A stretch of DNA of 64,000 nt, from contig CAMXCT020002702.1 in NCBI GenBank assembly GCA_947184155.2, positions 9,466 through 73,465 of the forward strand, written 5' to 3'. Within the stretch, counting starts at the first letter, position 1. Every line of letters begins with the position of its first letter. Under the pieces are notes generated by a model. It was not told the DNA's origin. It did no database searches and saw only the letters and a list, made by a program, of their open reading frames with translations. The DNA comes from Cladocopium goreaui (Eukaryota; Sar; Dinophyceae; Suessiales; Symbiodiniaceae). Of the stretch, positions 13,257-23,962 are shown piece after piece. The translations under genes and the position numbers were made by a program.

Positions 13257-13646
13257 CCTCGCATCACTCGGAACTTCAGGTGCCGGGGCCTTGTAGGCGA
13301 AGCATCGCAACTCGCCGGGCAGAATGGTGACTTTCTGGAGATGAGAACCCTGATATGCTTGTTCCCCACCTGCCAGGTGAGGGTTGTTAGATTTTATCAG
13401 AGCGCTCTTCCTCCGCGTCCTCGTCCTCCTCCTCGTCCTCCTCCTCCTCCTAGTCGAGGTCCTCTTCCTCCTCGTCCTCCTCGTCCTCCTCGTCCTCCTC
13501 GTCCTCCTCCTCGCCTCCTCCTCCAGTTTCTCCTCAACCATGTCTGCATCAACTTCCACCTGCACTTCCGCCTTGCCAACTCTTCGCCCAGCTCTTTGCC
13601 AACTCTCTTCGCCGACTCTCTGCGCCAAGCTCTTTGCCAACTTCCC

Positions 13647-13880
13647 AGCTCAGTGTGCACCGCTGGACCTCAACCTGGGACCGTTCCAGCTCAGTGTGCA
13701 CCGCTGGACCTCAACCTGGGATCTGCCCAGCTCAGTGTGCACCGCTGGACCTCAACCGGGGACCTGCCCGGCTCAGTGTGCACTGCTGGACCTCAACCTG
13801 GGACCTGCCCACATCAGTGTGCACCGCTGGACCTCAACCTGGGACCTGCCCAGCTCAGTGTGCACCGCTGGACCTCAACG
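13647..13880. repeat. 41-bp minisatellite, left arm of the foldback
   Basis: Five to six copies of a 41-bp unit containing GTGTGCACCGCTGGACCTC. Copies start at about 13647 and 13688 and continue every 41 bp. The unit is a diverged relative, in inverse orientation, of the 40-bp unit of the right arm: both share GGACCTCAACC. Confidence 0.9.
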
Positions 13881-13883
13881 GCC

Positions 13884-14490
13884 AGATAGAATACCAGAAG
13901 ATATGCCAGATAGAATGTCAGATAGAATGCCAGAAGATATGCCAGATAAAATGCCATAAGATATGCCAGATAGAATGCCAGAAGATTTACCAGATAGAAT
14001 GCCAGAAGATATGCCAGATAGAATGCCAGAAGGTATGCCAGGTAGAATGCCAGATAAAATGTCAGATAGAATGCCAGAAGATATGCCAGATAGAATGCCA
14101 GAAGATTTGCCAGATAATTTGCCAGAAGATATGCCAGATAGAATGCCAGATAGAATGCCAGAAGATATGCCAGAAGATATGCCAGAACAAATGCCAGAAG
14201 ATATGCCAGATAGAATGCCAGAAGATATGTCAGAATATATGCCAGAACATATGCCAGATAGAATGTCAGAAGATATGTCAGATAGAATGCAAAGATTTGC
14301 CAGATAGAATGTCAGAAGATATGTCAGATAGAATGCCAGAAGATATGCCAGATAGAATGCCAGAAGATTTGCCAGATAGAATGTCAGAAGATATGCCAGA
14401 ACATATGCCAGAAGATATGCCAGATAGAATGCCAGATAGAATGCCAGAAGATATGTCAGATAGAATGCCAGAAGATTTGCCAGTAAGAAA
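13884..14490. repeat. 12-bp minisatellite, left arm
   Basis: Roughly fifty units alternating between CCAGATAGAATG and CCAGAAGATATG, with point variants. Translated on the plus strand it gives MPDRMPED-like or QIECQKIC-like peptides. Confidence 0.9.
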
Positions 14491-14493
14491 ATC

Positions 14494-14678
14494 TATAAAT
14501 GTCATGGTGGGGATCACACGAAGTAAAGTAATTTTAAAATTATCATTCAGAATCACTATTGGTGAATGCCCCAACTTTTGGCCGAATAACCCGATGAGTC
14601 AAAAAAGTATTAATATAATTCGTTTTTGTTGGTGAAGACGACCGCAAAATTTGTGTGATCCCCACCATGACATTTATA
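14494..14678. repeat. Inner inverted repeat and loop of the foldback
   Basis: A 26-bp perfect inverted repeat (core GTCATGGTGGGGATCACAC) separated by about 130 bp of AT-rich unique sequence. It is the symmetry centre of the whole structure and resembles the termini of a short transposable element. Confidence 0.85.
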
Positions 14679-14689
14679 CATGTTCTTAC

Positions 14690-15025
14690 TGGCACATCTT
14701 CTGGCATTCTATCTGACATATCTTCTGACATTCTATTTGGCATTCTATCTGGCATATCTTCTGGCATATCTTCTGGCATTCTATCTGGCAAATCTTCTGG
14801 CTGGCATATCTTCTGGCATTCTATCTGACATATCTTCTGGCATTCTATCTGGCATTCTATCTGGCATATCTTCTGGCATACATTCTGACATATCTTCTGG
14901 CATTCTATCTGGCATTCTATCTGGCATATCTTCTGGAATATCTTGTGGCATATCTATCTGGCATATCTTCTGGTATATTTTCTGGCATTCTACCTGGCAA
15001 ATCTTCTGGCACTCTATCTGACATT
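14690..15025. repeat. 12-bp minisatellite, right arm
   Basis: Units GGCATTCTATCT and GGCATATCTTCT, exact reverse complements of the left-arm units. The arm is shorter than its partner (about 330 versus 600 bp), so the hairpin would have unpaired units. Confidence 0.9.
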
Positions 15026-15039
15026 TTATCTTCCTATAT

Positions 15040-15310
15040 AAGGTCCGGCAGGGAACACTTGGCGTGGATACTCGCGGTTGAGGTCCGGCAGGGAACACTG
15101 GGCGTGGATGGTCGTGGTTGAGGTCCGGCAGGGAACACTGGGCGGGGATGGTCGTGGTTGAGGTCCGGCAGGGAACACTGGGCGGGGATGGTCGCGGTTG
15201 AGGTCCGGCAGGGAACATTGGGCGTGGATGGTCGTGGTTGAGGTCCGGCAGGGAACACTGGGCGTGGATGGTCGTGGTTGAGGTCCGGCAGAGAACACTG
15301 TGGATCGCGG
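15040..15310. repeat. 40-bp minisatellite, right arm
   Basis: Unit begins GAGGTCCGGCAGGGAACAC; copies start at 15080, 15120, 15160, 15200, 15240 and 15280, so the period is exactly 40 bp. Confidence 0.92.
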
Positions 15311-16046
15311 GTCGCAGTTGAACGAGGACGACGAGGACGACGAGGACGACGAGGACGACGAGGACGACAAGGACGACAAGGATGACAAGGAGGACGAGGA
15401 GGACGAGGAGGAGAGGAGGAGAGGAGGAGGAGGAGGAGGACGAGGCAGGAGGCAGGAGGAGGCAACTGACATAAAATCTAACAACCCTCACCTGGCAGGT
15501 GGGGAAAAAAAACAAACCAGACGGCCACATTTGGAATGATTCCCTGTGAGCGTGATTTATGGTGAGGTCATAGGCGGCTGTAACTTACCCAGAGGGCTGC
15601 TTCGGAACATCATCCTACCAGTACCTGGTTTTTGGGCCGCCCGTTCTACACCAATCATTCGTTCTGTGTTTTCAGGTGCAAGTTTGTGGACATCGAGAAT
15701 GGGACGGCACAAAGAAGTGAGGAACATACCCCATCAGCGTGTAGCTGGGGTTTGGGATTTGGACAATTCTCCGGTTTGGAACCTGAGCTGCAAAAATCAA
15801 AACCTTGTGTTGTTGGAGCGGACAACTGGCTCTCACCTCTCCAGTGTCTAAGATTCTGCACAACCAGGGAAATTGAAACCCAAAAAGAAACAAAACATCA
15901 CCCAAAACTTCTGGATTGGGCTGATGGCTTTTGAAACAAATCTGGGTTCCTGACATACGGAGGTTTCTTACAAGTTATATTTAAAACCATTAGGAGTGAT
16001 AAACTGGGGTGCCCATACTACAATAATCTATGTATATAAATTGTGA

Positions 16047-16349
16047 CTAATTCACCAGCCTTGAGCAATGCATTTTTGCGTCAGCTATCCTTACTACCCA
16101 GTGTTCATGGTGACTGCAGCCAGTGAGGATGTTGCAACACTTCAGACCCCCGATTAAAGGGCCAAAGCACGGATGAGGATCGACTGGCCTCACACAGAGG
16201 ACAGTGGTTAAAGATATCCCAGGCTTTAGCCAGATGTGGCCAAACACATGGAAAGAAACTCCAATGAACATAATTTGGATGTGCCAAGTATAGGCTTCGT
16301 TTGGGCATTCTCTGTTTGTTGGCACGAATGTTTCCGACATTTTCACCAT
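16047..16349 (-). CDS. Candidate exon, unknown function
   Basis: A 100-codon minus-strand frame with a hydrophobic stretch (IQIMFIGVSFHVFGHIWLK). Composition is protein-like but there is no family match and no proven splice sites. Confidence 0.3.
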   Translation of the reverse strand: MVKMSETFVPTNRECPNEAYTWHIQIMFIGVSFHVFGHIWLKPGISLTTVLCVRPVDPHPCFGPLIGGLKCCNILTGCSHHEHWVVRIADAKMHCSRLVN

Positions 16350-16408
16350 TGAAATTGAAACATCAATTTTGTGGTATTCCCCCTCTTGAATGGCATTTTT
16401 GGGGGGAC

Positions 16409-16562
16409 AAGCAGATTCTGATTAAAACACCGGAAATTTAATTGAGACTGGTTATCCTTTCCAATGCGAAACCCGAGTTTAAATTAGTTCATTTTTGCAA
16501 GGGGCATCCTGTAGTGAAATTGGACGTTTCCTCCAGTCTTTGGAATATCCTCGGCCCAAAGC
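16409..16562. repeat. Direct repeat, right copy, flanking the foldback
   Basis: Partner of 13082-13256, same orientation. Shared blocks include GAGACTGGTTA and GAAATTGGACGTTTCCTCC (one mismatch to the left copy). Confidence 0.75.
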
Positions 16563-16675
16563 GCATCCATCAAAAGTCACTTCATATGTGGATGATTTTC
16601 ATATTCATGGCTGTGTTATGTTACTAGAGGGCACCTTGTGTGGGATGTTCAATCTTTGCAGCTGAAGCATCTTCA

Positions 16676-16752
16676 CCATCCTCATCATCATCATCATCCT
16701 CTGCATCATCATGAGCACCAGCAACACCAGCAGCAGCAGCAGCAGCAGCAAA
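16676..16752. repeat. CAT/CAG trinucleotide microsatellite
   Basis: A (CAT)n-rich stretch followed by seven CAG units. No coding frame around it is supported. Confidence 0.9.
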
Positions 16753-17154
16753 TCTATACTCGAACCAAAAGCCGTGCCCCACACAACCTATTCCAAAAAA
16801 TATCCAAAAATCATGTCGAACCAAGGGTGGGAATAGGTGATGTGGGACACGAATTTTGGTTCGATCATAGATCATCACTCAACCCGACCTGAAAATGGAT
16901 AACCATCAAATGCCTAGGGACGAAGGTAGTTGGATGCCGTGTTGCTCAAGGCACCTGATTGGCACGTCAAACAAGATGCAGCCCACGAACCCGAATGCTC
17001 ACACATATGTTAGTGGTACAGGTGCTGAAACACATGGATATGCAGTCACGCAGAACACTTTTCTGAAACAGGTTAATAGTCTTGTACATTTTTCCACTGT
17101 TACCATACCAGTGCACCGTAGACTGTGGAATATGGAAGAAGGTGGCGTGCAACG

Positions 17155-18605
17155 TGTGGAGTGTGGAGTGTAGAGTCTGGAGTGTAAAGTATGGAATGTA
17201 AAGTGTGGAATGTCAAGTGTAGAGTGCGGAGTGTGGAGCGTGCAGTGTGGAGAGTAGAGTGTAAAGTGTAAAGTGTGGAGTGTAAAGTGCAGAGTGTGGA
17301 GTGTAAAGTGTGGAGTCTGGAGTGTGGAGTGGAAAGTGCAGAGTGCAGACTGCGGAGTGTGGAGTGTGGAGTGTAAAGTAAGGAGTGTGGAGTGTGAAGT
17401 GTGGAGTGTGGAGTGTGTAAAGTGTAGAGTGTGGAGTGTGGAATGTAGAGTGCTACGTGTAGAGTGTGGAGTGTGGAGTGTAAAGTGCGGAGTGTAAAGT
17501 GTGGAGTGTAGAGTGTGGAGTGCAGAGTGTGGCTTGTAAAGTGTGGTGTGTGGAGTGTAAAGTGTGGAGAGAGGAGTGAGGATTGCAAAATGTAAAGTGT
17601 GGAGTGTAGACTGTAAACTGTAGAGTGTAAAGTGTAGGGTGTAAAGTGTAGAGTGTGGAGTGTGGGGTGTAAAGTGTAGAGTGTGGAGTGTAAAGTGCAG
17701 AGTGTGGAGTGTAGAGTGTGGAGTGTAAAGTGTACAGTGTGGAGTGTGGAGTGTAGACTGTAGACTGTAAAGTGTGGAGTGTAAAGTGTGGGGTGTAAAG
17801 TGTGGAGTGTAAAGTGTGGAGTGTGGAGCTTAGAGTGTGGAGTGAGGAGTGTAAAATGTGGAGTGTACAGTGTGAAGTGTGGAGTGTAAAGTGTAAAGTG
17901 TGGAGTGTGGAGTGTAAAGTGTCGAGTGTGGAGTGTAAAGTGTGGAGTGTGGAGTGTGGAGTGTAAAGTATAAAGTGTAAAGTGTAAAGTGGGGAGTGTG
18001 GAGTGTACAGTGTGGAGTGTAAAGTGTGGAGTGCACAGTGCGGAGTGTAAAATGCGGAGTGTAAAATGTGGAGTGCAAAGTGTAGTGTGGAGTGTGGAGT
18101 GGAAAGTATAGAGTGTGGAGTGTGGAGTGTAAAGTGTGGAGTGTAAAGTGTGGGGTGTGGAGTGTAGGGTGTAAAGTGTAAAGTGTAGAGTGCGGAGTGC
18201 GGAGTGTAAAGTGTACAGTGTGGAGTGTGGAGTGTAGAGTCTGGAGTGTAAAGTATGGAATGTAAAGTGTGGAATGTCAAGTGTAGAGTGCGGAGTGTGG
18301 AGCGTGCAGTGTGGAGAGTAGAGTGTAAAGTGTAAAGTGTGGAGTGTAAAGTGCAGAGTGTGGAGTGTAAAGTGTGGAGTCTGGAGTGTGGAGTGGAAAG
18401 TGCAGAGTGCAGACTGCGGAGTGTGGAGTGTAGAATGTGGAGTGTGGAGTGCTAAGTGTAGAGTGTGGAGTGCGGAGTGTAAAGTGCGGAGTGTAAAGTG
18501 TGGAGTGTAAAGTGTAGAGTGTGGAGTGTAGAGTGTAAATGTGGAATGTAAAGTGTGGTGTGAAGTGTAAAGGGTGGAGTGTGGAGTGTAGAGTGTGGTG
18601 TGGAG
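17155..18605. repeat. Heptamer array (AGTGTRR)n, 1.45 kb
   Basis: Almost the entire interval consists of 7-base units AGTGTGG, AGTGTAA and AGTGTAG with scattered variants. The plus strand is nearly free of C. The 7-base period equals that of the TTTAGGG telomere repeat used by many algae, but the sequence differs and the array is internal. Long minus-strand open frames rich in TLHTPHS are a by-product of the repeat. Confidence 0.95.
17171..17365. repeat. Recent ~195-bp duplication inside the heptamer array, copy 1
   Basis: The order of unit variants in this stretch, from TAGAGTCTGGAGTG to GACTGCGGAGTGTGG, is repeated essentially without change at 18235-18430, 1,064 bp downstream. Array units elsewhere are diverged, so this copy event is recent. 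Confidence 0.85.
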
Positions 18606-19160
18606 CGCTGCGCCTGCCAGGAAAACTGCAACTCATCTTGTGAAAACGGCGCAAAAGTACTGCGCCTGCCACACAAAAACGAATTTCGGCACGTTATCAA
18701 ACAGGTTGGAATGTCACGAAGCGCCACGCCTGCCACGCAAAACGGCATGACAACCTGCTTGGAAACCTGGAAAAGGAGAGTTTATGCAGCTTCCCCCATA
18801 GACACGGCGAGGCCACAGAAAAACCAGAGACTCGAGACGAGACATGTGGGAGCATCAAAACGAGCATTTCGTGCGAGACTTCCTCCAATTTTCACACTTT
18901 GTAGCTTCAAAATCGATGTTTGCCTACGAGTTTTCCTTTGAACCTGAAAATTTGCTACCTCAAAAAGTGCTGCGCTTGCCACGCAAAATGACGATGGACG
19001 CGTCCAAAGTGCTGCGCCTGCCATGAAAAGTGCAACTCATCTTGCGAAAACGTCGCAAAAGTATTGCGCCCACCACACAAAACGACATTCGACACGTTAC
19101 AAAACACGTCTGAATGTCACGAAGTGCCACACCTGCCACGTGAAACGAAGCAACCCGACG
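18601..19160. repeat. Duplicated CTGCGCCTGCCA-type repeat block
   Basis: The block at about 18606-18740 (CTGCGCCTGCCA, GCAACTCATCTTG, CACGTTA..CAAACA, GAATGTCACGAAG) recurs at about 19012-19150, 406 bp downstream, with roughly one change in ten bases. CTGCGCCTGCCA itself recurs several more times inside. Confidence 0.8.
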
Positions 19161-19212
19161 TTTGAAACCTCCAAAAATGACCCCTTCTGCAGGACTTACT
19201 ATAGGCACGGCC

Positions 19213-19275
19213 ATACGGGGATCGCGCAAACGGTTGCGGACGGTTGCCGACGGTTGCGAATGGTTGCGGACGGCT
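19213..19275. repeat. Decamer repeat (GACGGTTGCG)n
   Basis: Four to five imperfect copies of a 10-base unit. Confidence 0.8.
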
Positions 19276-21050
19276 GGGCAACGACGAGCGAACACACCCT
19301 CAACCCCCAGACCCCCAGAGTGAAACGGGAACCCTTGCTACGCATTCGGGAAAAATTAACAAATCTTTGAATATTGGCGATCGAAACGGCATCCAGTGAA
19401 ACCTTTCGCAGCTAAGGCGCGCTGTCAAGAGTTTCAACTGACTTTGCAATTCTGCGATATCGAATGCCTGAGTTCTTCGAGTATCATACGATGTGTGCCT
19501 GAAACAAAAACCGAGGCAAGGCCATTGCCGGACCCATTTACAAACATATCAAGAACACAGAAACAAACACTATGCAAACCAACACAGACTCAGGATCAAA
19601 AGACATTGAAGGCCGTTATTTAGGAGGTTGGAACATCCAATGTTCATGTGGGTATCCAATGCTGCTTAACAATGACTTGCATGGAAAACAAACATCTTGA
19701 CATTCCATATTCATCCATATTCATATTTCACAATAATGAATGATGTATATTTGGGCTACTCGACTACTATGCCAGGGTTTTTAGAGATATGGTCCACGTC
19801 AAAGGCATGCTCGACCGAACTCCCACCGGCCTGGCACTGAACCAACTTCTGCAGTTCTTTGATTGGCTTGGTTTGAAGCGAAGATTCCCAAGATGCTAGG
19901 ATAAAACAAGTCCTGGTGGAATAAGAACTATGGAAACTCTTCAACAATCAAATTTCCAAGCGGTGGATCTAATTTTTACCCTCATTGGCCAAGGCACGCT
20001 CTGTGGCGCGCCCTCTGCCAAGTGTCCTACAGCGAAGCGCAAGAAGCAAAGCTCGGTTCAAAACCAGAACAATTTCATAAAGAGTCTTGGACAGTGCTGA
20101 ACATAAGGGGGCGTTAGGGCAAACCTATACGCAGAGTTGCGGGCGAAATTCAACACCTGCAAATGTCTCAAAAAGTCCTGGCCTGGGGTTGAAGTAGTAG
20201 AAGTAGTAGCAAGTGCTTCTCTGTCCTCCGAGTGCGACCAGGATTTCTCCAAACTGAGGGTGCGCTCAAAATTTCCCAGCTGTTCAAAAAGAAACGACAC
20301 AGCGGTCAAAGATCTTCGAAACGAAATGTCCAAGATCATCCAAGTCAGTGCAAAGCCAAGCCAAGGATTCCGAAGAAGCGGGCAAAGGCGTTTAGTGCAT
20401 ATATTGAAAGATTTTGTTTTGTCATAGTAAACAAAATGGGTAACTGGCTGTCTTTAAAAACTTTCGAAATCCAACATGCATGGTAGCAGGTTGCGGCTCT
20501 GGTTGGTTCCTGTCACAAACACACTCTTGGCCAGCTGCTGGGGTAAGACAAATGGTGTCTTGGTTCTTCTGGAAAGAGAGCTGGTTCCTGTATCGAATCG
20601 AACACTACCAAGCAGCAGCATCCTCCTCCTTCACATACTTTCACAAGACTCATAGCTTAGGGGTGTTGGAAAGGCAGCGTTTTTATGGAAAGGTCATGCT
20701 AACACCACTCCCCACTTATGGTCACACTTGGAAACAAAAATACTCTTGGTCCCGGGCCGCGCCTGGAAAAAGTAGTCCTCGGCCAGGCTCTGCGGGGAAG
20801 TTTTGCATTTTAATTCCCGGATCATATCTTCGCTTTCTTGATCGGGTGTGCCTCCAAATTTGCTGCAAAAAAATCATCCACTCAATTTTGTGCCGCCATT
20901 ACATGAGTTCATCTGATTGAGTGATGTTTGCATTTAAATTAAATGGCATGCGCCGACACGGCTAGCTGTGCAAGTGGCAATGCCAGGGTCTCGTGTAGGG
21001 GTTGAAATCTATAAACACATAATATGTTGTTTGTGGAGTTAGTTTGTTTC
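19276..21050. other. No defended gene
   Basis: Open frames occur on both strands at 20058-20339 and 20480-20920, with protein-like composition but no motif or clean exon borders. They may be exons of the minus-strand gene that includes 21110-21296. Confidence 0.35.
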
Positions 21051-21109
21051 TTCCATAATTACATGCATACGTACATAGACTAACACTGCTCCAGTAAAAA
21101 CTTGCATAC

Positions 21110-21296
21110 CTTGAGGACCAAGGGATGCTCCTTCACGCACGGCATAGCTGGACGAAACAACATGCCCATACATGGGGACAAAATATCTCCCTTCCATTCC
21201 AGAACGTCGTTGCCCCCGGTGGGCTCGTACAAGGCCTAAAATGACCTCCGGCATTGCATTGCTTCGGATGATTCGCAGGCCGGGTTTGATCATTTC
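21110..21296 (-). CDS. Internal exon of an unrecognised protein
   Basis: Preceded by an acceptor (GGATTGCAG) and followed by a canonical donor (CAAG|GTATGC). The 187 bases are fully open: they start with EMIKPGLRIIRSNAMPEVIL and later read GRYFVPMYGHVVSSSYAVRE. Composition and borders strongly suggest a real exon on the minus strand. I do not recognise the family. Confidence 0.65.
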
Positions 21297-22019
21297 CTGC
21301 AATCCGAATCTTTATATGTAACGCGTGGCCAATTAGGAGTCTAGAAACCAACTTATACTTGGGTGACACAGCATTGTGGCAAGGGACATACATATACCCA
21401 TGATTAGCAGGATATTTACTTGTAAATAGGATAACTACATTGAAAGATTCGATTGCCAGAAGGTGCCGCAGTGCCGGGTAGAGTTTTTGATTTACCCACC
21501 ATCGATGAAGGACCAGGTTGTACCCACCATCAGTTGAGGACCAAGCCGATATACATACATGCCAACGGTGGTATCAGAATGCTTTGTTGGTGACAGTTCT
21601 TTACTTTGGGCTTTTTCTTGGTGATGAGTCATAGAACCTGCAATTGTCAAGAGTATCATCACTTTTGTTTGGTGCCCTTCTCGTTCCTTTCGAATATCAC
21701 AGAATTCGGATTCGCATTGTTACCCTCTGGTAATTTCATATAGCTATGGAAAATCACCATTCTAATAGGTAATTCATCTATCAATGGGCCTTTTTCCCAA
21801 GCCACGCCAAATTCCCACAGGCAACAGCCACCAGGACACTGGCTGTCAGCTTTGGTTACCTCTCCAGTTTGTCCCCCGCTGTGCCAAAAAAATAGATCCG
21901 TGAACTGCTCAAACCATACGTAGTTCTACCATGTAATATACTGTACTGACTATATACTCTGTATTGAAATCTGTATTGAAGCACATTCGCTTAGAATATC
22001 AATGTCCAAAATGTCCAAC

Positions 22020-22960
22020 CCTTTACTTACAACATAAACGGACCATATATTTACAACATGGGCTGATGTTCTAAGCGATCACTTGGAACATCCAAAGGTT
22101 ATATACTTAGAACATGTCCGTTGATTTTTTGCATACCAAGAACATTTCGAGGTTGTATACTTAGAACATTCCCATTGACTATGCTAAATTTGCAATAAAT
22201 TTGCATACACACAAATACCTTTGTGAACACCACACTTAGAACACTTTCTCCACTCACTGCTGCTGAAAGCCAACTGCCTTTTCTTTCGGAACGATATCCC
22301 ACACAATCTTCTCTGAAATGGGAAAGGTATGGTCAAATATTGGATGATTTGGGGCTCAAAAAATGTCTTATACTAAATGGAGTCACTGCATAAGCCCTCA
22401 AGATAGGGAACTGCATCACGATGAATCGCGCGTCTAGATATCTTTAACCGTAATTTGACATGTTCTATGTGTTGACTCTACCACCTACCTGTGGGCTTCC
22501 TGGAAACGAAAGGTGCTTCAGCCAAAATGGAGTCTATGCACAAGCCCTGAAGACAAGTAACGAAATCACACATCTAGATATGTTAAAACGTAAATTGGGA
22601 TGTTCTAAGTGTAGACTCTACCACCTACCTGTGGGCATCCTGGAAACTGAGAATACAAATATGCACAAGCCCTAAAGAAAAGGAACAAAATCAGCGTCTA
22701 GACCTTTTAAATTATCATTCGGGATGTTTTAAGTGTAGATTCTGCCACCTATTTGTTGGCATCCCAGAAAATAAGAAGATACAAAGTTTCTTGGCCGAGT
22801 GAAGTCTGTGCTTAAGGCCTCAAGATACGGAACTGAATCGCACGTCCAGATCTGTGAAAGGATGTTCTAAGTGTAGATTGTACCACCTACCTGTGGACCT
22901 TCCAGAAGAAAGCAAATATCAAGTTTTTGAGCGGAGTGGAGTCAATGCAAAAGCCTCAAA
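22020..22960. repeat. Degenerate tandem repeat, ~125-140-bp units
   Basis: The block TACCACCTACCTGTGG, preceded by GATGTTCTAAGTGTAGA, recurs at about 22478, 22618, 22742 and 22879. Between these blocks, CACAAGCCC or similar and CAAGATA-type words recur. The stretch 22020-22250 carries the reverse word TTAGAACAT several times, so part of the family is inverted. Confidence 0.75.
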
Positions 22961-23268
22961 ATAGGTTTGGATACCACATGCTCCCGAGCTCAACACACAC
23001 CATACCGCTCCGCACAGACTACTGTTCTCCACTTCTTGACTTTTTTATCAAAAAGAGGTTGACAGTGGGTTTACTGTGGTGTTTTTTCAAGTAGGCACAT
23101 TCCAATATCTGACCAAAACCATCGCCCCTTTAGAATCATTAGAACTTACCAGCTTTGGATCGTGCTTAACATGGTTTGATTTGGGGGTCACCCATTTTTG
23201 GAACAAAGAACTGCAGGTCGATCTCTTCACGAGACTTCAAACAGTGATCAACCACCTTTTTGGTGGGA

Positions 23269-23733
23269 TCAGAGCCGGCTCCTTGGCAGGTTGCTTGGAA
23301 ACAACACATCTGTGGCCAGGGCATCTTTCCTCAGCACTTCGCTGCGCCAGAACTGGGGACGGGACACCAAATTGGGATTGGGATCCAGGTGGGTGTTGAT
23401 GATTGATGATGCGACGTCATCAAACAAGATGAAACAAGTTCCAAAAAAAGATATCCCTGCCAAAATGCCGAACTGCATGCGGAGAACGGACCGCTGCCAT
23501 TGGGTGTTTCCCTCCAAGTATTGGAAGTCAAGTGTCTTCAAAGGAGGAACTGCCTCATCCTCCAGGTAGAGCTGCTTATTCTCGTAGCCAGGCACCACAC
23601 CTGCTCCCAGCTGTGCAACCCAGGACCCCCCAATAATTGATGTTTCACGTCTGTCATTGAAAGTCAAGGGAAACAACGCTGCCAAGAAAACTATTTTGTC
23701 GTCAGTATATTTGAATTCATCCACATTGTGCAA
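23269..23733 (-). CDS. Candidate long exon of a membrane protein, unknown function
   Basis: An uninterrupted 155-codon minus-strand frame, long for this genome. It contains VFLAALFPLTFNDRRETSII, an acidic linker (YENKQLYLEDEAVPP), a clear membrane helix (FGILAGISFFGTCFILF) and LRKDALATDVLFPSNLP. It lies just downstream of the DGAT2 C-terminal exon in the same orientation. Exon borders are unresolved; the first codons may be intron. Confidence 0.55.
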   Translation of the reverse strand: MHNVDEFKYTDDKIVFLAALFPLTFNDRRETSIIGGSWVAQLGAGVVPGYENKQLYLEDEAVPPLKTLDFQYLEGNTQWQRSVLRMQFGILAGISFFGTCFILFDDVASSIINTHLDPNPNLVSRPQFWRSEVLRKDALATDVLFPSNLPRSRL

Positions 23734-23962
23734 ACATATACATATACATTATACTATTCGAATCTATCACTACTTGCTTTTTGGGGGCTGGTATTGTACC
23801 CCGATTTTCCCGAGGTTGAGCCGAGCTACCCCGGGAAAAAAATCTTGGTTCCTTACTGTAACAAAAACTACCTCAGGTCACTTGCTCCATTTTGGGTTTA
23901 TCCAATAATGAGGTACACCAAAATCTGTTACTTGATCTCTTGCTCAGGTAAACCAGAGTAGA

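Larger units (their letters stand above)
13364..15504. repeat. 2.1-kb foldback of mirrored minisatellite arrays
   Basis: The outer ends are an inverted repeat of about 33 bp (13364-13396 and 15472-15504; core CCACCTGCCAGGTGAGGGTT). Moving inward, each arm carries the same series in mirror image: a CTCCTCGTC-type nonamer tract (13400-13525 / 15318-15455), a 40-41-bp minisatellite (13647-13880 / 15040-15310), a 12-bp minisatellite (13884-14490 / 14696-15025), then a perfect 26-bp inner inverted repeat (14494-14519 / 14653-14678) around a unique centre of about 130 bp. The single strand could fold into a long imperfect hairpin. All frames are open because unit lengths or composition avoid stops; I do not regard the long open frames as genes. 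It could be a foldback transposon or a palindromic satellite amplification. Confidence 0.85.

Noticed and set aside
13634..14635. A 333-codon plus-strand frame (QIECQKIC-like repeats), and frames of 228 and 249 codons beside it
   Set aside because: They are translations of the 41-bp and 12-bp minisatellites of the foldback and run across array borders without a consistent frame.
17453..18280. A 275-codon minus-strand frame rich in TLHTPHS
   Set aside because: It is a translation of the AGTGTRR heptamer array; composition follows the repeat in every frame.
17155..18605. True telomere
   Set aside because: The unit is AGTGTRR, not TTTAGGG, it is degenerate, and genes continue on both sides.
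20480..20920. A 146-codon plus-strand frame starting at an ATG
   Set aside because: Cys/Trp/Ser-rich composition without any motif, no splice context, and against the direction of the supported genes.
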